Assembly: GCF_001640805.2 (NCBI RefSeq)
Contig: NC_066838.1
Span: forward strand, 1,055,530-1,119,529
Source: Lates calcarifer
Taxonomy: Eukaryota > Chordata > Actinopteri > Centropomidae
Length of the DNA stretch: 64,000 bases
Reading direction: 5' to 3'
Shown piece after piece: positions 62,500 through 64,000 of this stretch. A program made the translations under genes and the position numbers. The first letter of the stretch is position 1; every line of letters starts with the position of its first letter. The notes beneath the pieces were generated by a model. It did no database searches and had not been told where the DNA came from. It saw only the letters and a program-made list of their open reading frames with translations.

Positions 62500-63347
62500 C
62501 TGGAAAAAGAAAGAAGTCTTTTTTACTTTTGCACACATTTCACGTGTTTTGGTTACTTTGATCAGCAAAAATGCCAAGCTTTCAGTAAATGGTTGATGAT
62601 TTAACAGGGTATCTTCTTACTTTAGTGTATGCCATCAGGACCGCACGTACCCCAACACATCTCTATTTCATCTCAAGTTCCAGATTTATTACAAAAAGAC
62701 ACAATGTATACAAATTGTTTGGGACATGAATGAAAGAAATGTATGTCATGAAAAATGAGTTCTCTGCTGTGTTCCAAATAAGATGCATTACTTATTTACT
62801 TTTCTTTTGCCTTCCGTACATCCATTGAGTAACATTCACGTTTTCAAACTAACTAGCCTGGAGTTAGGCAAAAACATATTTAAAAACCTAAATCATCCTG
62901 GGACGCTTTGGAATGTTTTCAGCTGTCATTATTACATTTTGTATGTGACTGTAAATGGTATGGTCCTTTAAAGGACTGGTCCACCAAAATCACAAACATA
63001 TTTCTGATCGTACTTACTTACTAGTGGTTCTGCTGTTTAAGCTTAATTTGAGTTTCTACTAAGACTTTCATCAAAACCCCAGAAAAGTACAGGTGAGTGG
63101 AAACTGCTTTTTTGGCACTGAAAGCAGTGTGCTTTCTCAGAAACACTTTTCCAATTACTCAAGAGAATCCACACACTCTAAATGGGTAGTTTTCTGTTAA
63201 GACAAAAAATGTGTGGACAGAGACACCTACAAATTAGTAATATATAGTAGTATGGGGCTGATATTATAACTCTCCAAGGAGGATGTCTCAGAACCTGTGG
63301 AAATATAACAACTGTGAGCAACTGAACAGAAAGTTATGGTATTTGTA

Positions 63348-63421
<74 letters not shown>

Positions 63422-64000
63422 GGGTTGAAGATCTCACTGTACTTTGGTGTTATGTCAGTGACTAACTTTAAGGCTTTTTAGTGTTATATTTATTAAAAGG
63501 TTTTCTCTAATAAATTGTGACAGAAATGTAATTGCTGCCTAACTTATATTAGTAATATAATGATAAGATGATATAATACATAGACCATATATAGAAAGTG
63601 CTACATGCTTGTAGCACACAGACCTCATGGGGAGGTCTTTATGGTGGATGATGGATAGACAAAGCACTGGGATTTGCCTTTTGTGTCCCATGTGTAGTTA
63701 GGTTTACAAAAAGATGTAGAAATGTTCTGTCAGCAACTTTTGTGATATTTAAACAAGACCACCATCTTCTTCATGTGCCAGTTGCCTGCAGAGAACTCTA
63801 AAACATGAATCACACCTTAGTTACTGTGCATGGTAGTCTAGTTGGCATTACATCTAATAATGGCCTTTGCAGTTTAACGTGAAATATACTGGGCAGCATT
63901 TGAAAAGTGTTTACATAACCCTATACATTACATTTACTAATGTTTTACAAGAAAACATGAAAATGAGACATAGTTGTTCTCCTGTGATGGTATAAGTTGG
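62500..64000. other. Right end of window: no gene seen
   Basis: AT-rich DNA apart from the (GT)n run; no supportable exon, RNA gene or recognisable element. Confidence 0.45.
63349..63420. repeat. (GT)n microsatellite
   Basis: About 36 perfect GT units, the longest dinucleotide run in the window. The valine/cysteine frame through it is not a gene. Confidence 0.95.

Noticed and set aside
1..64000. CRISPR arrays, bacterial operons, rRNA or tRNA genes
   Set aside because: None seen; the DNA is vertebrate nuclear sequence. I saw no cloverleaf with A/B-box pattern, though a covariance search was not possible.

Overview
This is AT-rich vertebrate nuclear DNA, almost certainly from a ray-finned (teleost) fish. 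The support is interrupted genes with GT-AG introns, long (AC)n/(AT)n microsatellites, and decayed fish-type mobile elements (Tc1-like, hAT, Penelope-like, CR1/L2-like and other LINEs). Most open frames in the window are chance or repeat-derived. The real coding content is four interrupted genes, which I rebuilt exon by exon from splice sites and reading phase.

Layout. (1) 948-14603, minus: the 5' end of ephb2, an Eph receptor tyrosine kinase. It has a signal-peptide exon and the invariant 65-base second exon, separated by a 13.5-kb repeat-filled intron. The rest of the gene lies off the left edge. (2) 22883-29662, plus: complete lactbl1, a membrane-anchored serine-beta-lactamase-like protein of 557 residues in six coding exons. 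(3) 36123-40956, minus: complete trappc6b-type gene, a TRAPP tethering-complex subunit of 158 residues in six exons. (4) 44939-53572, minus: complete foxp3, the forkhead factor of regulatory T cells, with 395 residues in eleven coding exons. Zinc finger, leucine zipper and forkhead domain are all intact. All exon junctions of genes 2-4 close in phase, which is strong internal evidence.

Between and inside these genes lie decayed repeats: a Tc1-like deletion family (1-657 and 47340-47870), Penelope-like remnants (6200-6735 and a 72-bp perfect hairpin at 55101-55302), LINE remnants (16720-18080, 20930-21680, 51290-51690), a hAT MITE with an exact 8-bp target duplication (46464-46654), and a stack of adjacent inverted-repeat elements between trappc6b and foxp3 (42139-44060). 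The last 10 kb (53.6-64 kb) holds no gene I can name. It does hold several exon-like segments on the minus strand and a TATA box with a splice donor, which may be a distal foxp3 promoter or part of an unidentified gene.

The four genes do not form one pathway. Linkage of ephb2 with lactbl1 matches the conserved vertebrate order as I recall it; linkage of these to trappc6b and foxp3 differs from mammals, where FOXP3 is X-linked. I did not find a clear undescribed system. The best leads are the unassigned coding-like exon at 54635-54777, the TATA-plus-signal-peptide exon with a two-base frame break at 31687-31944, and the possible foxp3 promoter at 62.3 kb.
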